This document shows, piece by piece, positions 61,299 to 64,000 of a stretch of 64,000 bases of DNA (positions within the stretch are counted from its first letter, which is position 1; each line of letters begins with the position of its first letter). The position numbers and the translations under genes were made by a program. The DNA is from Sulfuritalea sp. (lineage in GTDB: Bacteria; Pseudomonadota; Gammaproteobacteria; Burkholderiales; Rhodocyclaceae): NCBI GenBank assembly GCA_030651305.1, contig JAUSCI010000003.1, positions 1 through 64,000 on the forward strand, in the 5' to 3' direction. The notes below the pieces were generated by a model. It was not told the DNA's origin. It ran no database searches and worked only from the letters and a program-made list of their open reading frames with translations.

Positions 61299-62642
61299 AT
61301 GATGAAAATGACGAAGATCGCAGTACTGTTGGCCGCCGTCGGAGTATCAGCGTCGGCTTTTGCCACGGATGGCTATTTCGCGCATGGCTACGGCATGAAA
61401 GCCAAGGGCATGGGCGGCGCGGCTACCGCGATGGCCTCTGATGCCATGGGCGGCGCCAACAATCCGGCAAGCATGGTATGGGCGGGAGATCGGCTGGATA
61501 TCGGGCTCGACTTCTTTTCTCCGCGGCGAAGCATTGAACGAACTGGAGCCACGCCCGTTGGTCCAGGAACAGTTGGATTCAATGGAACTGATACTAGCGG
61601 TAGCAACCTGCACTATGTCCCGGAGTTTGGTTTTAACAAAATGCTTGGCTGGGATATGTCGATGGGCGTAACGGTATACGGTAACGGGGGGATGAATACC
61701 GACTTTCAAGGAGGACAGGTTCCCGCGAATACAGCCTGTCCCGGCTTTCTCCCGGGCTTTGCCTCCTATAACCTGCTTTGCGGCAATGGCCGAATGGGCG
61801 TGGATTTGATGCAGTTGATCATTGCGCCAACGTTTGCGATGAAGGTCAACAAGAGCAACTCTCTTGGCGTGTCGTTGCTCATCGGTCACCAGCAATTCAA
61901 GGCGAGCGGCATTCAGTCGTTTGCCGGATTCTCGGCGACCCCGACAAATCTGAGCAACCTCGGGCGGGACAAGTCGAACGGCTATGGATTCCGTTTTGGC
62001 TGGATGGGTCAGCTTAACGATCAGGTCACCATGGGCGCCGCCTACGCCACCAAGATGAAGATGAGCAAGTTCGACCTGTACAAGGGCTTGTTTGCGGAAG
62101 AGGGCGGATTCGATATCCCGGAGAACTGGAATATCGGTATTGCCTTCAAACCGAGTCAGCAGTGGAAGCTGGCGGCTGACTACCAGCGGATCAACTATGG
62201 CGGAGTCAAATCGATTGCCAATTCCAGTGTGATGCCGCCTGATCCGGCTGGATTGGGTGCTGGCATTCCCGGTTCGTTGGGATGTTCGACGTGCCGCGGC
62301 TTCGGTTGGTCGAACATTGATGTAATCAAGCTTGGAGTCGAGTACCAACTCAACAGTGCGTTGACCCTGCGTGCTGGCTACAACCGTTCGGAGAACCCGA
62401 TCTCCTCGCGTGATGTGACCTTCAATATGCTCGCGCCCGGCGTGATTCAGGATCATTACACGCTTGGCTTCACCTACAATGTGAGCAAGGATTCCGAACT
62501 GACCATGGCCTACATGCATGGTGCAAAGAACTCGGTTAGCGGTCCGAGCTTGTTTAACTACTTCACTGGCAATACGGCGGGAACCGACAAGATCGAGATG
62601 TATCAGGATTCTCTCGGCATTGCTTACGGCATGAAGTTCTGA
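61299..62642 (+). CDS. FadL/OmpP1-family outer membrane channel
   Basis: A 447-aa outer-membrane beta-barrel with a signal peptide (MKMTKIAVLLAAVGVSASAFA), then the FadL-type N-terminal hatch: GYFAHGYGMKAKGMGGAATA and NNPASM (the conserved NPA). The chain ends with a C-terminal phenylalanine (GMKF), as barrels require. FadL channels admit hydrophobic compounds such as long-chain fatty acids or aromatics. Following tusA and dsrE2, uptake of a hydrophobic sulfur or organic substrate is possible but unproven. ATG 61299 and 61302 are both possible starts behind GGGAG. Confidence 0.87.
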   Translation: MMKMTKIAVLLAAVGVSASAFATDGYFAHGYGMKAKGMGGAATAMASDAMGGANNPASMVWAGDRLDIGLDFFSPRRSIERTGATPVGPGTVGFNGTDTSGSNLHYVPEFGFNKMLGWDMSMGVTVYGNGGMNTDFQGGQVPANTACPGFLPGFASYNLLCGNGRMGVDLMQLIIAPTFAMKVNKSNSLGVSLLIGHQQFKASGIQSFAGFSATPTNLSNLGRDKSNGYGFRFGWMGQLNDQVTMGAAYATKMKMSKFDLYKGLFAEEGGFDIPENWNIGIAFKPSQQWKLAADYQRINYGGVKSIANSSVMPPDPAGLGAGIPGSLGCSTCRGFGWSNIDVIKLGVEYQLNSALTLRAGYNRSENPISSRDVTFNMLAPGVIQDHYTLGFTYNVSKDSELTMAYMHGAKNSVSGPSLFNYFTGNTAGTDKIEMYQDSLGIAYGMKF

Positions 62643-62675
62643 TCGACCGACATCGTCAAGTGTAGATGTTTCAAG

Positions 62676-62711
62676 ACAAGGGCTGAAAGCGGTAGCGCTT
62701 TCAGCCCTTGT
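62676..62711 (+). terminator. rho-independent terminator after the FadL gene
   Basis: A perfect 15-bp stem (ACAAGGGCTGAAAGC at 62676-62690, complement at 62697-62711), loop GGTAGC, followed by a short T-rich stretch (TGTTTC). It lies 34 bases after the stop. Confidence 0.85.
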
Positions 62712-62757
62712 TGTTTCAAGAATCCAAAAAACACGAATATTCCCGAGGGAGAGAGAT

Positions 62758-63672
62758 ATGTCCGGAATCTGGAAAAGCCTGAGTTTGCTGGTGCTGGCAC
62801 TCAGCGCCGTCGTAGCCTTGGCGCAGGATGCCGTGCTGAAGCCTTTTGTGCTGGGGTCGAAGGGCGCGGGCGATGTGGCGCAGAAAGTGGAGGCGACCAA
62901 GGCCGCGCTGACCAAGGCCGGTTTCACCGTGGCCGGCAGCTATTCGCCCTATGCCAACACCACCGTGATCGGCGTCACCAATGACGAACTGCGCAGCACC
63001 GCAGCCAAGTCGGAACATGGTGGTTTTGGTGCAGCGATGCGTGTGGCGGTGGTCAAGGTCAAGGATGAGGTGCAGGTTTCCTACACCAATCCGCCCTACT
63101 GGGCCAATGCCTACCGCATGGCGGGCGAACTCAAGGATACGTCGGCGAAACTGCAGGCGGCGCTGGGCAAGGTCGAGGAATTCGGGGCCAAGGGCCTGAC
63201 GGCGGAGCAGTTGCGCAAGTACCACTACACCTTCGGCATGGAGTATTTCGACGAGCCCAACGAGTTCGTCAAGTACGGCAGCCACGAAGAGGCGGTGAAG
63301 GCGGTGGAGGCGGGCCTGGCCGCGGGCAAGCACGGCGTGACCAAGGTCTATCGGGTCGATGTCGCAGGCAAGAAGGAAGTGTTGTTCGGTGTGGCAATGA
63401 AGGGCGCGGGCGACAAAGGAAAGTGGATGGACGATCAGCTCACTATGAGTGTTATCGATTTCAAGGACGTGAGGTCGGTCGCTCACCTGCCCTATGACAT
63501 CCTGGTCGCAGACAACAAGGTGTTTGCCCAGTACGCCCGCTTCCGTATCGCCATCAGTTTCCCTGACCTGACAATGATGGGGCATAACAGCTTCATGACA
63601 ATCATGGACGCGCCCGAGGCGATTCGCGAGGCCTTGGCTCTTACAGTCGGCGGCAAGAAGGACGCACGCTGA
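62758..63672 (+). CDS. exported protein of unknown function, weakly DUF302-like
   Basis: A 304-aa protein with a signal peptide (WKSLSLLVLALSAVVALA, cleavage about residue 22). The mature part is alpha/beta with KAALTKAGFTVAGSYS (about residues 48-63) and AVVKVKDEVQVSYTNPPYW (about 97-115), loosely resembling DUF302. No cysteines are seen, so it is not a lipoprotein or redox protein. A 27-base gap separates it from the small membrane protein downstream. Its role is unknown; envelope stress or sulfur metabolism are both possible from context. Confidence 0.75.
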   Translation: MSGIWKSLSLLVLALSAVVALAQDAVLKPFVLGSKGAGDVAQKVEATKAALTKAGFTVAGSYSPYANTTVIGVTNDELRSTAAKSEHGGFGAAMRVAVVKVKDEVQVSYTNPPYWANAYRMAGELKDTSAKLQAALGKVEEFGAKGLTAEQLRKYHYTFGMEYFDEPNEFVKYGSHEEAVKAVEAGLAAGKHGVTKVYRVDVAGKKEVLFGVAMKGAGDKGKWMDDQLTMSVIDFKDVRSVAHLPYDILVADNKVFAQYARFRIAISFPDLTMMGHNSFMTIMDAPEAIREALALTVGGKKDAR

Positions 63673-63699
63673 CCGGCGCGCACATCAAAGGAGAAGACT

Positions 63700-63999
63700 A
63701 TGCGACTCGACATGATTACAATTCTGGGGTTTGGCGCGGTTCTCATCATGCTGATCAACCTGTTTCAGGTGATCAGCCTGAAATCCCAGATCAGCGGCGG
63801 TGTGGTGGGCAAGAGCTGGAACGTGATGATCGTGCTGGTGGTGCTGTTCGCCGCAGGCTATATGATCTTGCCATTCCTCGCCACCATGCCGGTCGAAACC
63901 TTGCGCACCATTGTTTCCCTGATTCTGTTTTTTGGGGCGATCTATGTTTTGGTAACCATCCGCCTCATTTACGGCATCATCAGGGAGCTTTCCTCCTGA
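63700..63999 (+). CDS. small integral membrane protein of unknown function
   Basis: A 99-aa protein with three hydrophobic helices (about residues 5-26, 42-62 and 70-95) and short polar loops. The last helix has IYVLVTIRLIYGIIREL. It has no recognisable motif. It follows the exported protein at 62758 in the same direction and is probably co-transcribed. The stop codon falls one base before the end of the window, so the gene is complete. Confidence 0.7.
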   Translation: MRLDMITILGFGAVLIMLINLFQVISLKSQISGGVVGKSWNVMIVLVVLFAAGYMILPFLATMPVETLRTIVSLILFFGAIYVLVTIRLIYGIIRELSS

Positions 64000-64000
64000 T

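Noticed and set aside
61347-62927. A 526-codon open frame on the - strand
   Set aside because: Antisense to the FadL-type gene; no start signal or motif, and it runs across the terminator hairpin.
1-64000. tRNA genes and CRISPR arrays
   Set aside because: No cloverleaf-compatible segments with the conserved TTCGA arm and no regularly spaced direct repeats were noticed on reading.

Overview
The window looks like chromosomal DNA of a betaproteobacterial, chemolithotrophic sulfur oxidiser, by gene content closest to the Sulfuritalea/Sterolibacterium group. That placement is an inference from gene families and G+C-rich codon use, not from a database match. All coding signals are bacterial, coding density is high, and I saw no tRNA, rRNA or CRISPR array.

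Bases 1-8694 hold a tight + strand signalling operon. It encodes an FHA protein (cut by the window edge), a CHASE2 class III nucleotidyl cyclase, a metallo-beta-lactamase-fold phosphodiesterase, a cyclic-nucleotide-binding/rhodanese fusion, a GAF-fused GspE/PilB-type ATPase and a GAF/HD-GYP c-di-GMP phosphodiesterase. A bidirectional terminator separates it from a convergent Phd/VapC-type toxin-antitoxin pair with a readable sigma70-type promoter and operator.

Bases 9.68-10.55 kb carry a sigma54-type promoter and two very short type IV pilins (60 and 59 aa). The first is paired with a small secreted protein, as in split PilA-N/PilA-C systems, and a strong hairpin terminator precedes the second.

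Bases 10.5-37.3 kb are a surface-glycan region of two convergent operons. The + operon (10367-20272) has an ABC-2 exporter, two large membrane proteins, a GtrA flippase-like protein, a GtrB-like glycosyltransferase, an FAD enzyme and a methyltransferase. The - operon (37344 down to 20295) starts with rfbF-rfbG-rfbH for CDP-3,6-dideoxyhexose synthesis. It continues with a NeuB-cupin protein, a thiamine-diphosphate enzyme, an epimerase, an iron-type alcohol dehydrogenase, an FkbM methyltransferase, a second GtrA/GtrB-like pair, two large membrane proteins and a WecA/MraY-type transferase. Together these suggest a branched deoxysugar and two lipid-linked glycosyl transfer routes.

Bases 37.5-48.7 kb encode the indirect sulfite oxidation route: sat-aprB-aprA on + (AMP + sulfite to APS, then APS + PPi to ATP + sulfate), and qmoA-qmoB-hdrC-hdrB on - as the likely electron acceptor of Apr. 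No membrane anchor subunit is present. A YkgJ-like metal-binding protein and a Tat-type M19 dipeptidase lie between the two modules. An IS1182-type element (48801-50340) with a CTAG target duplication sits between qmoA and a solute-binding-protein/hybrid-histidine-kinase pair, exactly at the kinase stop codon.

Bases 54.1-64.0 kb contain a three-gene overlapping cassette (YfcE-like phosphoesterase plus two small proteins). Next comes soeABC, the direct sulfite-oxidising molybdoenzyme, with a 79-nt hairpin repeat between soeA and soeB. It is followed by tusA and dsrE2 (cytoplasmic sulfur relay), a FadL/OmpP1 outer-membrane channel and two uncharacterised envelope proteins. Both sulfite oxidation routes and sulfur-carrier proteins therefore lie within about 25 kb.
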